A stretch of DNA of 64,000 nt from Janthinobacterium fluminis (lineage in GTDB: Bacteria; Pseudomonadota; Gammaproteobacteria; Burkholderiales; Burkholderiaceae_D), in NCBI RefSeq assembly GCF_028595325.1, contig NZ_JAQQXR010000012.1:41067-105066 (forward strand), written 5' to 3'. The notes beneath the pieces are model-generated. The model saw only the letters and a program-made list of their open reading frames with translations, had not been told where the DNA came from and searched no databases. Of the stretch, positions 1-9,806 are shown in pieces. The stretch's first letter is position 1. The number at the start of each line of letters is the position of its first letter. The position numbers and the translations under genes are program-made.

Positions 1-2208
1 AGCGCGCAGTTCGGCCGCTGGATAGACCTGCAAGCGGACAGGGCCGACCTGTACCGCATCCGCCTCGCCGTCGATCCGGTTCGCCTGCCGCCCGTGCTGG
101 TACGCTATCGCGCCTCGCTTGCCGGGCCGGCCAGCGGCATCGACGTCGAGAACGCCCCCTTGTCCGTGTACTGGTACGGCTTGACGGCGGAGGACCTGGC
201 GGCCATCGCGGCGCTACCGGCCTACCCGCCGAAACTGCTGCAGGCGCTCGATCCGCTGCTGGAGGCGGAGGTGTTCAAGACGGCGGCCGACTTCAGCGAC
301 GCCGTGCGCGCCACGCTCAAGCACACGGGCCAGGATGCCGGCCCGCTGATGCCGCAGCTGGAACAGGCCGCCAAGTCGGAGAGCGGTTACGCGCTGACCG
401 AAGACATCCTGGCGGAACTGCACAAACAACCCATGCTGCCGCCCCAGATCGCCAAGATGCTGGGCGACCTGGTCGGCATGCAGTATGTGCGCCGTTCGCT
501 GTTCGACCTGGCGCTGATCCAGCGGTTGCGGATCGGCCTGGGCGCCTGCAGGGCCTATCTTTCGCCCGAGGAAAGGTTGCGTCAGCAGTCCAAGCGGCTG
601 AGCGAGGAAGACATGCGGGCGCTGCTGAGCGCCGTCGATGCCCAGGCGGGCGATGCGGCCGAGGCGCGCCTGGGCAGCCAGTTGCAAGCGCTGTGGGAGG
701 GCGGCCATTGCACCGTGGCGCGCAGCGAAGACGTGCCGCTGGCCGCCCTGTACGCGCGCTACAGCAAACTGTTCGACTCGCGCGTGCGCAAGGCGCCCGC
801 GTACGACCAGGCCCAGCCGTATCGACTGAACTCCGACCTGTGCGGCTGCAACACCGACAATCTGAAGCAGCAGGTTTACCACTTCCTGCCGTTCTGGCTG
901 GGCGGACCGGCGCAAAAAATGGATTTCAGCCTGATGTCGCGCATCAATTACTACGGCGTCACGTTCGACAACAACGGCGACCTGCGGATGGCGTCCAGCG
1001 GCCAGAAGGCCACCGAGCTGTTCATGGGCAATCAGGCGCAGCAACTGGCCTTCGTCACGGAGGCGCGCCGCCACCGTGTCAAGGTCGACTGGGTCATCCA
1101 CCGCACCGACTGGGCGCCGTGGCAAAAGATCGAGGTCAAGAACAGACAAGCGATCCTGAACCGCCTGGCGGCCAACATCATCGGCCTGCTCGACACGCCG
1201 ATGACGGGGCTGCGCTCGGAGCTACTGCCCTGGCTGTCGTTTGGCACGCAGGACGTGCCGGGGCGCGGCGACGGCGTGACCCTGTACTTTGACGGCTATC
1301 CGACCGACGACAACTCGGTGGCCCTGTTCGACGAGTTCATCACCACCCTGCGGCAGCGGCTGACGGCGGGCGGCTTCGACCTGAACATCATGATACGGCA
1401 CGCAGAATTGAACAAGGGTATCTATCGCTTTGACAAGCTGGCGGCGATGGTGTCGCTGCCGGAGCGGACCTCCCAGTCGGCCCTGTACGGCTGGGCCAAG
1501 AACAAAATCAAGCACAATTTCGGCCCGTCGCCCTCCTCCGCCGATTTTGTGCAGCCGCACTACCTGATGCTGCTCGAAGAACCGACCATGGATAACAAGA
1601 AGACGCTGCGCTCCGAGGTGGAAGACGCCACCCACGGTCTGCCCCGCATGGCCTTGCTGCGGCGCATGGTTCCGGTGATCAATTTCGACGGCCTGGCCTG
1701 GCCCCAGTTGGAGGAAGAATTGATCTATTTCAACGACAATTTCGGCGGCGTGGCATTCTGGCCTAACAGCAAGCGCAACACGGCGGAGCCGAACAAGACG
1801 GCCGTCGCGGGCGTGACGCTATGCAGCGCGTCGCAGCTGCTGGATGATTGCATCCAGGACCACTTCCGCGATCCGCCCGGGGAAGCCGACAGCCTGGCCT
1901 GCAAATTCATCTGCGAAAACCGCTGGCCGCTGCGCTTCCTGTTCAACGTGCTGGTGCTGGCGCTGGCCGCCACCCTCGTCGCCTATGTGCGCTGGTGCGG
2001 CGTGCGGCCGGTACTCCAGAAATACTACCTGCTGGCGCTGGGCGTGGCCGGGCTGGCCATCGCCATCTTCGTGGGGCTGATGATATGCGACCCCTTCCTC
2101 GCCCACCTGTCGGACGGCATCGTCATTCCCGCCACCCTGGTGCTATGTATGGTGGCGATGTATTTCTATTTCCGCAACATGCTCAAGGAGCGCGATGCCC
2201 GCCCTTAG
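1..2208 (+). CDS. Membrane-anchored protein of unknown function, 5' end outside the window
   Basis: The reading frame is open from base 1, so the gene is truncated at its 5' end and the GTG at 94 is probably internal. The visible product is about 735 residues. The last ~100 residues hold three hydrophobic segments (around FLFNVLVLALAATLVAYV, LLALGVAGLAIAIFVGLMI and IVIPATLVLCMVAMYFYF), so it is a C-terminally anchored membrane protein. The soluble middle contains INYYGVTFDNNGDLRMAS, a region around KVDWVIHRTDW and DGVTLYFDGYPTDDN. That alternation of strands with a DGxxxxFDGY motif recalls the GH18 chitinase-like barrel, but the catalytic DxxDxDxE pattern is not clear, so any enzymatic role is conjecture. 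It converges on the next gene with a 26-base gap. I do not recognise the family with confidence. Confidence 0.75.
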   Translation, partial: SAQFGRWIDLQADRADLYRIRLAVDPVRLPPVLVRYRASLAGPASGIDVENAPLSVYWYGLTAEDLAAIAALPAYPPKLLQALDPLLEAEVFKTAADFSDAVRATLKHTGQDAGPLMPQLEQAAKSESGYALTEDILAELHKQPMLPPQIAKMLGDLVGMQYVRRSLFDLALIQRLRIGLGACRAYLSPEERLRQQSKRLSEEDMRALLSAVDAQAGDAAEARLGSQLQALWEGGHCTVARSEDVPLAALYARYSKLFDSRVRKAPAYDQAQPYRLNSDLCGCNTDNLKQQVYHFLPFWLGGPAQKMDFSLMSRINYYGVTFDNNGDLRMASSGQKATELFMGNQAQQLAFVTEARRHRVKVDWVIHRTDWAPWQKIEVKNRQAILNRLAANIIGLLDTPMTGLRSELLPWLSFGTQDVPGRGDGVTLYFDGYPTDDNSVALFDEFITTLRQRLTAGGFDLNIMIRHAELNKGIYRFDKLAAMVSLPERTSQSALYGWAKNKIKHNFGPSPSSADFVQPHYLMLLEEPTMDNKKTLRSEVEDATHGLPRMALLRRMVPVINFDGLAWPQLEEELIYFNDNFGGVAFWPNSKRNTAEPNKTAVAGVTLCSASQLLDDCIQDHFRDPPGEADSLACKFICENRWPLRFLFNVLVLALAATLVAYVRWCGVRPVLQKYYLLALGVAGLAIAIFVGLMICDPFLAHLSDGIVIPATLVLCMVAMYFYFRNMLKERDARP

Positions 2209-2234
2209 CGCGCAGGATTGGCAGCTGGGTTAAC

Positions 2235-3017
2235 TCAGCGCAAAATGTGGCGGAAAGTCGGCTCGATATTGCGCGCGTGCAGGAACTGCACGATATCCTC
2301 AAGAGTCGCATCCTGCAACAGCAAACCAGCAGGTGCGGCCGTTGCGGGCGCGGGTGCGACCGGCGCCGCTACCGCCACCGTCGCGCCCTGCCGTTGCTGC
2401 AAGCTGGCCAATGCCTGCGCAAACTGCGCAATCGGGATGCTGCGCAAACCTTCCAGGAAGCCCAACTGGGCGGCCAGCGGCGGTGCCATGTCCAGCCCTG
2501 GATCGTCGGCAAACGAGGCGCCCATGCCGGGATGGATGAATGCCGCCCACTTGCCCGAGGCTTGCCGGCATGGCGGCAACTCGGCCACCGCCAGGTACGC
2601 AGCTTCGGCGGCAACGCCCCGGCCCGGCTCGGCGGGCAGACAGGCGGCGCGCAGCAGTTGCAGGAATTGCGCGGCCTGCGCGACCGGCACGGGAGCTTCC
2701 AGCGACAGCCATAAATGGTAAGCCGTGCGCCCCGAAATGCTCACGGCCGGCGCCGGCAACCCCAAGTCTTCCTGCAAGGCATTGGCGATCGCGCACAAGG
2801 CACTCCAGTGCCGCTCGCCGCCGCCCTTGCCGTCGAATGCCATCACCAGCGCCCGCGTCAGTCCGGCGTCTGTCGCCAACCGGATGGCGACCGTGTGCTC
2901 GCCCGACAGATGCCGCTCCAGCACCGCCGGCGTCAATGGCGCCGCATCGCCTTGCGCATCGTACTGCTGGCCATCGACCAGATACAGCCGGCTTAATTCA
3001 GAAATCAATTTTTGCAT
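2235..3017 (-). CDS. Primase-like (archaeo-eukaryotic primase fold) orphan protein
   Basis: A 260-residue protein. Residues ~43-125 resemble the N-terminal half of archaeo-eukaryotic primase (AEP) domains such as the TOTE-type primase: a strand ending VMAFDGKGG (D62), a helix, then a strand-turn VSISGRTAYHLWLSLEAPVP matching the SG-x(n)-H motif II, followed by a helix typical of 'A-A-FL-LL'. Only one acidic residue is seen at motif I where AEP enzymes have DxD/E, so the protein may be catalytically weakened. Residues ~200-225 are an Ala/Pro-rich linker and the last ~30 residues (EDIVQFLHARNIEPTFRHIL) form a separate small segment. No helicase, nuclease or ligase lies beside it. The assignment is pattern recognition only; 'hypothetical protein' is the safe name. 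Confidence 0.7.
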   Translation of the reverse strand: MQKLISELSRLYLVDGQQYDAQGDAAPLTPAVLERHLSGEHTVAIRLATDAGLTRALVMAFDGKGGGERHWSALCAIANALQEDLGLPAPAVSISGRTAYHLWLSLEAPVPVAQAAQFLQLLRAACLPAEPGRGVAAEAAYLAVAELPPCRQASGKWAAFIHPGMGASFADDPGLDMAPPLAAQLGFLEGLRSIPIAQFAQALASLQQRQGATVAVAAPVAPAPATAAPAGLLLQDATLEDIVQFLHARNIEPTFRHILR

Positions 3018-3122
3018 ACCTGGTCCTGTGACAACGTGGCGGCTCGCCCGCTGCGCCCGGGATCGGCGCAGACAGCGTGCGATTATAGCCGACGGGTATG
3101 GCCGGCAAGACGCGTTCCCGGC

Positions 3123-3935
3123 TCAGGACAGCGCTTGCAACTCCGCCTCGGTGAAGCCGGCCTGGCGGCGCGCTTCCAGGTTGAACGGGCCGCGCAAGGC
3201 CGGCGCCGCATAGCGCACGGCCAGTTCGGCGTAGGTGGCAACTGGTTCCAGGCCCCGTTGCTGGCACAAATAGCAGTACCAGCGGTTGCCGATCTCCACA
3301 TGCCCCACCTCGTCGCGCAAAATGATGTCGAGGATCTTCGCCGCGTCGAGGTCGCCGGCCTGGGCCAGCTTGGCGCGCAGCGGCGGAATGGCGTCGAGGC
3401 CCCGCGCCTCCAAAGTGCGCGGCACCAGCGCCATGCGGGCAAGCGGGTCGCCGCAAGTCTTGCCGACCATTTCCCACAAACTGTCATGGGCGGGAAAGTC
3501 GCCATAGCGGTACCCCAGCACCTGCAGGTGCGCCGCCAGCAGCGAAAAATGTGTCGCCTCCTCGGTCGCCACGCGCAGCCAGTCCGTGTAATACGCAGGC
3601 GGCAGGCCCGGGAAGCGCCACAAGGCATCGAGGGCCAGGTTGACCGCGTTGAACTCGATATGCGCCAGCGCGTGGATCAGCATGGCGCGTCCTTCCAGCG
3701 TCGTCATCGCGCGCCGTCCCACCAGTCGCGGCGGCACCAGCTCGGGCCGCTCGGGGCGCCCCGGCACGGGCGCGTCGGGCTGCAATGCGACATGCACGTC
3801 GAGCGCGACATCGCCCGCCCCCATCGCTTCGGCCATCGCCGCCACCGCCAGCACCTTGGCCGCAGGGTCCGGCTCGACCAGGCATTGCAGGGCTAATACG
3901 CGCAAATCGGGCGTCGTCGTGGCCTCAGTTGCCAT
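3123..3935 (-). CDS. DUF455 ferritin-like protein
   Basis: A ferritin-like helical protein of the DUF455 family, about 270 residues from the chosen start. Likely metal-ligand segments are ALAHIEFNAVNLALDAL, VATEEATHFSLL and ILRDEVGHVEIGNRWY, giving the paired E-xx-H pattern of a di-iron four-helix bundle. The frame extends upstream to 4016, but those 27 residues (MRGDWWYTAPF...) do not look like family sequence and overlap the upstream region, so I start at MATEATTTP (3935), just before the conserved LRVLALQCL segment. Family members are often annotated as possible tRNA-modification or stress proteins, but no reaction is established. It stands alone, about 100 bases downstream (in its own sense) of the primase-like gene's start. 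Confidence 0.85.
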   Translation of the reverse strand: MATEATTTPDLRVLALQCLVEPDPAAKVLAVAAMAEAMGAGDVALDVHVALQPDAPVPGRPERPELVPPRLVGRRAMTTLEGRAMLIHALAHIEFNAVNLALDALWRFPGLPPAYYTDWLRVATEEATHFSLLAAHLQVLGYRYGDFPAHDSLWEMVGKTCGDPLARMALVPRTLEARGLDAIPPLRAKLAQAGDLDAAKILDIILRDEVGHVEIGNRWYCYLCQQRGLEPVATYAELAVRYAAPALRGPFNLEARRQAGFTEAELQALS

Positions 3936-4113
3936 GGCGGGCAAGGTGAAAGATGCACAGCATGGTGTTTCCTGACGCGAAAGAAAGGGCGCAGTGTACC
4001 ACCAGTCCCCTCGCAATGATTCATGTCAATGTCGCCACTCCTTTGGAGTTCAAATCAAATGCATCAATTTCCTGTTCGATACCATCACCAAATTGATGCG
4101 ATGGGAGACTGGC

Positions 4114-4299
4114 ATGGCCTACGTTGCAGACAGAAAGTACGCGGACCAGAAGGACATAGTCGGGAACGGCGAGTGCGTCGCGCTCGTCAAGCAGTTGACC
4201 GGCGCCTGCGCCTCCTCGCTTTGGTGGAAGGGAGATTCCGTAGCTGAATTGATCAAGAAGGGAACAATTGCCGAAGGAACGGCGATCGCCACACATTAG
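4114..4299 (+). pseudogene. Truncated BPSL0067-family (NlpC/CHAP-like) protein
   Basis: The start ATG at 4114 follows a purine-rich GGGAGA stretch. The product, MAYVADRKYADQKDIVGNGE followed by CVALVKQLTGA, matches the N-terminus of the BPSL0067 family, with the candidate catalytic Cys in GNGECVALV. The family normally runs to well over 100 residues with a later conserved His, but here the frame ends after EGTAIATH, exactly where homologues continue GTAIATF and onward. Only about 61 residues remain, so the gene is probably a non-functional remnant. The break lies 25 bases from the end of the Fic gene, which suggests insertion of the toxin-antitoxin module cut it. The family assignment is from memory of the motif. 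Confidence 0.6.
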
Positions 4300-4323
4300 C
4301 GCTCATCGGCGCAGGCTGGCCAG

Positions 4324-5049
4324 TCAAGCCGACCGATATGCCCGCTTGCGTTCAAATTCCGCATAGCCACTCGCGACCTTCGGGTCGGCATAACCCGCAG
4401 CGGCGTCCGCTTCGACGTTGGTACCGTCGAGTCCAGGCATGGTTGCCACTGAAGCCTGCCATTGTTCACGCGGAATAGGTGAGCCTATGAACGGAAGCAG
4501 ATAGGTATCCAAGTGACCTGAATTTGGTGACTCGAGTTCAAGCGTGAGGGCCCGCAAGTACGGTTCCTTTTGCGTGCGTGTCCAGTCGATGGACATGCCC
4601 GCGCGAAAGCAGAGTTCGGAATGTACCAATAACATGGTCCGTCCATTACCATCGAGGAAAGGATGTCCATATGCGAATAATCCCATGATGAAGCCGGGAC
4701 GGGTTGGCATCTGCCCTTTTTCCTGCGCCCGTGTCAAACCGTCCTCCACCGCCCGACGGCAATCGCGTGGATGACAAAAGTAGACATCTCCCTTGGAAAT
4801 CGCCTTCTCTGGCATCACCGCAGCACGATCCAGGCCTGCCCAAGGATACAATCCGCTAAAAAGCAGTCGATGGGCGTTGAGGAAGTCGTCGTATCCAATC
4901 CTGCGGCATTTTGCCAAGTAGTCAAGCGCGGCCGGAAGTTGGGCACGAAACAAAGCGTGTTCCGCAACCTTAACGATGCTCAGGTCCTTTTCCGCACCTG
5001 TATTGCGCAGATAGCCCGCAGTCTCAAAATCATCGAACGGATCAAACAT
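4324..5049 (-). CDS. Fic-domain protein, probable toxin
   Basis: A 241-residue Fic/Doc-superfamily protein. Fic enzymes transfer AMP or another phosphate-containing group from a nucleotide to a target hydroxyl, using the His of HPFx[D/E]GNGRxxR. The core here is HPFLDGNGRTML at residues ~128-139: the catalytic His, acidic residue, GNG and first Arg are present, but the final Arg of the canonical motif is Leu. The start overlaps the stop of the upstream gene by 8 bases, so the two are translationally coupled. I see no clear (S/T)xxxE(G/N) autoinhibitory helix in the protein, which fits control by the separate partner. Base composition is visibly AT-richer than the flanks, consistent with horizontal gain. 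The toxin role is inferred from gene pairing. Confidence 0.85.
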   Translation of the reverse strand: MFDPFDDFETAGYLRNTGAEKDLSIVKVAEHALFRAQLPAALDYLAKCRRIGYDDFLNAHRLLFSGLYPWAGLDRAAVMPEKAISKGDVYFCHPRDCRRAVEDGLTRAQEKGQMPTRPGFIMGLFAYGHPFLDGNGRTMLLVHSELCFRAGMSIDWTRTQKEPYLRALTLELESPNSGHLDTYLLPFIGSPIPREQWQASVATMPGLDGTNVEADAAAGYADPKVASGYAEFERKRAYRSA

Positions 5050-5563
5050 GCGATTTAAGTATACGGTGATGCTCCATGACTAGCTTGGCCATGTCAGTCG
5101 GCGATAGTTTTCCTGCTCGAGTTAGCGCCACGAGCAAGTCATCAGTAGTATCACTCGAGACTTCATCGCCGGCAAGCCGAGTAACCGCAATGGCCCATCG
5201 ATCACTATAGGTAGGCGTGTAACTTATCCCCAAACGCTTGGCCAAGGAAGCTACATAGCGCGCCGTCGGAGTCAAAACCCGTGCTTTCCGCCTCCTGTGT
5301 GTTGCAAGCGTTTGGCGCAATTTCGATTGCCGCTGATGTGCATTGGCAAGCACCACTTGCTTACCGAGCAACTCCAATTTCTGAGGTGTGACGTATACGC
5401 CGCGCTCAATTCGCAGAATCAAGCCCTTGCGGCCTAGCTCCGCGAGAGCTGCCGAAACTTGACTGCTACTACCCATTGCGCTCACATCAGAACGCAACAA
5501 AAGACCATCCTTACGGGGACGGATTGATTGCAATATTCGGCCTTGGATGTCCATGCGGATCAT
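5042..5563 (-). CDS. AbiEi/DUF6088-like winged-helix antitoxin
   Basis: A 173-residue protein whose N-terminal ~60 residues read as a winged helix (SQVSAALAELGRKGLILRIE then RGVYV), the hallmark of AbiEi/DUF6088-type antitoxins that bind their own promoter. A basic middle segment (RQSKLRQTLATHRRRKARVL) leads into a second helical domain ending LLVALTRAGKLSPTDMAKLV. The gene comes first and overlaps the Fic gene by 8 bases. AbiEi-like proteins normally pair with an AbiEii nucleotidyltransferase; here the second gene is Fic instead. An alternative start, MDIQGRIL at 5554, lies just downstream of a good -10 box and could even be used leaderless. Confidence 0.75.
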   Translation of the reverse strand: MIRMDIQGRILQSIRPRKDGLLLRSDVSAMGSSSQVSAALAELGRKGLILRIERGVYVTPQKLELLGKQVVLANAHQRQSKLRQTLATHRRRKARVLTPTARYVASLAKRLGISYTPTYSDRWAIAVTRLAGDEVSSDTTDDLLVALTRAGKLSPTDMAKLVMEHHRILKSHV

Positions 5564-5594
5564 TATACCTGATATGATTTTTCTTTGTATATCA
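5562..5594 (-). promoter_or_regulatory. Candidate promoter/operator of the antitoxin-Fic operon
   Basis: On the minus strand a perfect TATAAT sits at 5567-5562, overlapping the first possible ATG of the antitoxin. Just upstream is an inverted repeat, TGATAT (5570-5575) and ATATCA (5589-5594), in AT-rich DNA, a plausible operator for the winged-helix antitoxin. No good -35 box is seen. This is motif reading only. Confidence 0.4.
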
Positions 5595-5742
5595 TGGACT
5601 TACTACATTTTCCAATGCCGGACCCAATAAAGGTAATTTGCGGTACATCAAGCACAGAGCGCACGCCCCGATGCGATGAGCTCGACCGGGCATCGACATG
5701 GCATCAACATCACACAGTAGCGATGAGCAGTTCAATACCATG

Positions 5743-5782
5743 AAAAACGCCATTGATGATATGGTCAGGATCATCAATGGCG
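5743..5782 (-). terminator. Rho-independent terminator of guaA
   Basis: Perfect 13-bp inverted repeat, arms 5748-5760 and 5770-5782 (CGCCATTGATGAT and its complement) around a 9-base loop. On the minus strand the stem is followed by a run of five T. It lies 41 bases past the guaA stop. Confidence 0.8.
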
Positions 5783-5822
5783 CGCATCTAAGGCAATAAA
5801 ATCAATACACTAGAGAACAAGC

Positions 5823-7433
5823 TCACTCCCATTCGATGGTCGCCGGCGGCTTGCCCGAGATGTCGTAGACGACGCGGTTGATGCCGCGCACTTCGTTGAT
5901 GATGCGGTTCGACACCTTGCCCAACAGCGCATGCGGCAGATGCGCCCAGTGCGCCGTCATGAAGTCTTGGGTCTGCACGGCGCGCAGCGCCACCACGTAT
6001 TCGTATGTGCGGCCGTCGCCCATCACGCCCACCGATTTTACCGGCAGGAACACGGCGAATGCCTGGCTGGTTGCTTCGTACCAGTTCTTCGGCAGTTCCT
6101 CGATATTCACGGCCTGGCCGGCCACGAACTCGTACGGCGTGTTGCGCAGTTCTTCGATGAAGATCGCGTCGGCGCGGCGCAGCAGCTCCGCGTATTCCTT
6201 CTTCACTTCGCCCAGGATGCGCACGCCCAGGCCCGGGCCCGGGAACGGGTGGCGGTAGACCATGTCATGCGGCAGGCCGAGCGCGACGCCCAGCTTGCGC
6301 ACTTCGTCCTTGAACAGTTCGCGCAGCGGTTCCAGCAACTTGAGCTTCATGGTGTCCGGCAGGCCGCCCACGTTGTGGTGCGACTTGATGGTCTGGCCTT
6401 TCTTGCCCTTGCCTGCGGACTCGATCACGTCCGGATAGATGGTGCCTTGCGCCAGCCATTTGGCGTTGACCAGCTTGCCCGACTCCACCTGGAACACTTC
6501 CACGAACTCGCGGCCGATGATCTTGCGCTTCTGCTCGGGATCGGTGACGCCGGCCAGGTGGCCCATGAACTGATCTTCCGCATCGATACGGATGACTTTC
6601 ACGCCCAGGTTCTTGGCGAACATGTCCATCACCATCTGGCCTTCGTTCAGGCGCAGCAGGCCGTGGTCGACGAACACGCAGGTCAGCTGGTCGCCGATGG
6701 CGCGGTGGATCAGCGCTGCCGCCACCGACGAGTCAACGCCGCCGGACAGGCCCAGGATCACCTCGTCGCCGCCCACTTGCGCGCGGATCTTCTCGACGGC
6801 TTCGGAGATGTAGTCCGGCATGTTCCAGTCGGATTTGCAGCCGCAGATCTCGTGCACGAAGCGGCCCAGGATGGCCTTGCCCTGCTCGGTGTGCGTCACT
6901 TCCGGGTGGAATTGCACGGCGTAAAAACGGCGCTCTTCGTCCGCCATGGCGGCGACCGGGCAGCTCGGCGTGTCGCCCATCAGCTTGAAGCCCGGCGGCA
7001 TGTCCAACACCTTGTCGCCGTGGCTCATCCACACTTTCAGCATGCCGTGGCCTTCCGGCGTCACGAAGTCGTTGATGCCGTCGAGCAGCTTGGTGTGGCT
7101 GCGCGCGCGCACTTCGGCGTAGCCGAATTCGCGCACCAGGCCGTTTTCGACCTTGCCGCCCAACTGGGCCGCCATGGTCTGCATGCCATAGCAAATGCCC
7201 AGCACCGGCACACCCAGCTCGAACACGGCCTGCGGCGCGCGCGGCGCGTCGCCTTCCAGCGTGGAGCTGTGGCTGCCCGACAGGATCACGCCGGCGGCGC
7301 CGTAGTTGCGCACGAACTCGTCGCTGACGTCATACGGGAACACTTCGGAGAACACGCCGGCGTCGCGCACGCGGCGGGCGATCAACTGGGTGACTTGGGA
7401 GCCGAAATCGAGGATGAGGATTTTAGAATGCAT
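5823..7433 (-). CDS. guaA: GMP synthase (glutamine-hydrolysing)
   Basis: Converts XMP, ATP and glutamine to GMP in the cytosol, the last step of guanine nucleotide synthesis. The 536-residue product starts [16 protein letters not shown]; an in-frame ATG 27 bases upstream adds nine residues not typical of the family. The N-terminal class I glutaminase domain has the nucleophile Cys81 in LGICYGMQ and the later HPEV motif. The ATP-pyrophosphatase domain carries the P-loop [15 protein letters not shown], and the C-terminal dimerisation domain ends [18 protein letters not shown]. It lies downstream of guaB with ~120 bases between, the usual guaBA operon, and is closed by a strong hairpin. Confidence 0.98.
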   Translation of the reverse strand: MHSKILILDFGSQVTQLIARRVRDAGVFSEVFPYDVSDEFVRNYGAAGVILSGSHSSTLEGDAPRAPQAVFELGVPVLGICYGMQTMAAQLGGKVENGLVREFGYAEVRARSHTKLLDGINDFVTPEGHGMLKVWMSHGDKVLDMPPGFKLMGDTPSCPVAAMADEERRFYAVQFHPEVTHTEQGKAILGRFVHEICGCKSDWNMPDYISEAVEKIRAQVGGDEVILGLSGGVDSSVAAALIHRAIGDQLTCVFVDHGLLRLNEGQMVMDMFAKNLGVKVIRIDAEDQFMGHLAGVTDPEQKRKIIGREFVEVFQVESGKLVNAKWLAQGTIYPDVIESAGKGKKGQTIKSHHNVGGLPDTMKLKLLEPLRELFKDEVRKLGVALGLPHDMVYRHPFPGPGLGVRILGEVKKEYAELLRRADAIFIEELRNTPYEFVAGQAVNIEELPKNWYEATSQAFAVFLPVKSVGVMGDGRTYEYVVALRAVQTQDFMTAHWAHLPHALLGKVSNRIINEVRGINRVVYDISGKPPATIEWE

Positions 7434-7556
7434 GGAGTGGGCACTTTTTAATGAATACATCGGGGGACAGGCGCTCTGCCCCGCTGGAAAACGGTGCGCG
7501 CCCCGCCGTGGCGGGGCGGCTGCCGGCGCGACGTTGCCGCGCCAGCCGGTGCTGCA

Positions 7557-9052
<1,496 letters not shown>

Positions 9053-9183
9053 CAGAACAAAGTCATGTTCGTCCCTGCCGTAGGGAAAGATATCGGCAAA
9101 AAAGTTCGCGTTCGCCGCACCATGATTGACTTCCGTGCAGAAACATGGCGAAATCGATACACATGATCCACCGAAAGATGCAG

Positions 9184-9696
9184 ATGAACAGCAAACCAAC
9201 ATCGGCATGGCCGCGCCTGCTACTGGCCGGCGCGCTGCTCGCCGCGGCGGCGCTGGCGCAGGCGCAATACGTGTGGCTCGACGACAAAGGCTTGCGGCAG
9301 TATTCCGACCGCCCGCCGCCGCCATCGGTGCCGGCCAAACGCATCCTGAAGGCGCCCGGGGCGGCGCAGCCGGACGCGGCCGGCGCGCAGGCGCCCGCCG
9401 ACGTTGACGCGGCGCCTCCCGCGACGAAGGCGGCGCCGACCACGGCGGAACGCAACGCCGACTTCCGCAAGCGCAAAACCGAAGCCGCCGAGCAAGAGCA
9501 AAAAGCCGCCGATGCGGCGCGGCGCCAGGCCGACATCGACAGCAACTGCGCCAGCCTGCGCCAGAACAAGCAGATGCTGGACTCGGGCCGGCGTATCGGC
9601 GTCACGGACAAAGCCGGCCAGCCCGGCTACATGAGCGACGACGAACGCGCCCGGCAAACAAAACAAGTCCAGCGCTCCCTGGCCGACTGTAAATAA
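9184..9696 (+). CDS. Periplasmic DUF4124-domain protein
   Basis: About 170 residues with an N-terminal signal peptide (hydrophobic LLLAGALLAAAALAQAQ, cleavage probably after AQA). The DUF4124 signature follows at once: YVWLDDKGLRQYSDRPPPP, ending with the typical P-AKRIL segment. The rest is Ala-rich with a charged, probably helical stretch (FRKRKTEAAEQEQKAADAAR) and a C-terminal region with two Cys. DUF4124 proteins are common in beta- and gammaproteobacteria; their function is unknown. I start at 9184 because GAAAG lies six bases upstream; in-frame ATGs at 9145 and 9178 are alternatives. It is divergent from guaB. Confidence 0.85.
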   Translation: MNSKPTSAWPRLLLAGALLAAAALAQAQYVWLDDKGLRQYSDRPPPPSVPAKRILKAPGAAQPDAAGAQAPADVDAAPPATKAAPTTAERNADFRKRKTEAAEQEQKAADAARRQADIDSNCASLRQNKQMLDSGRRIGVTDKAGQPGYMSDDERARQTKQVQRSLADCK

Positions 9697-9697
9697 G

Positions 9698-9719
9698 CCC
9701 CGCGCCAAGCCGGGGTCTT
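9698..9719 (+). terminator. Weak hairpin after the DUF4124 gene
   Basis: CCCCG (9698-9702) and CGGGG (9711-9715) with an 8-base loop, followed by TCTT. It lies directly behind the stop. The stem is short and the T tract poor. Confidence 0.35.
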
Positions 9720-9806
9720 GGCCACGGCATCGCAACATTGTCAATACACGAACATTCACCTAGAATGGGCGCGGCAAGACTCCCCAACATCTAGAAAGTT
9801 CCCCAC

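Noticed and set aside
5592..5777. 61-codon minus-strand frame between the antitoxin and guaA
   Set aside because: It contains the guaA terminator hairpin and has no ribosome site or recognisable motif.
5931..7451. Long open frame antisense to guaA and others antisense to guaB, ppsA and mfd
   Set aside because: They lie opposite conserved core genes, have His/Ala/Gln/Arg-rich low-complexity translations and follow from GC-rich third positions on the other strand.
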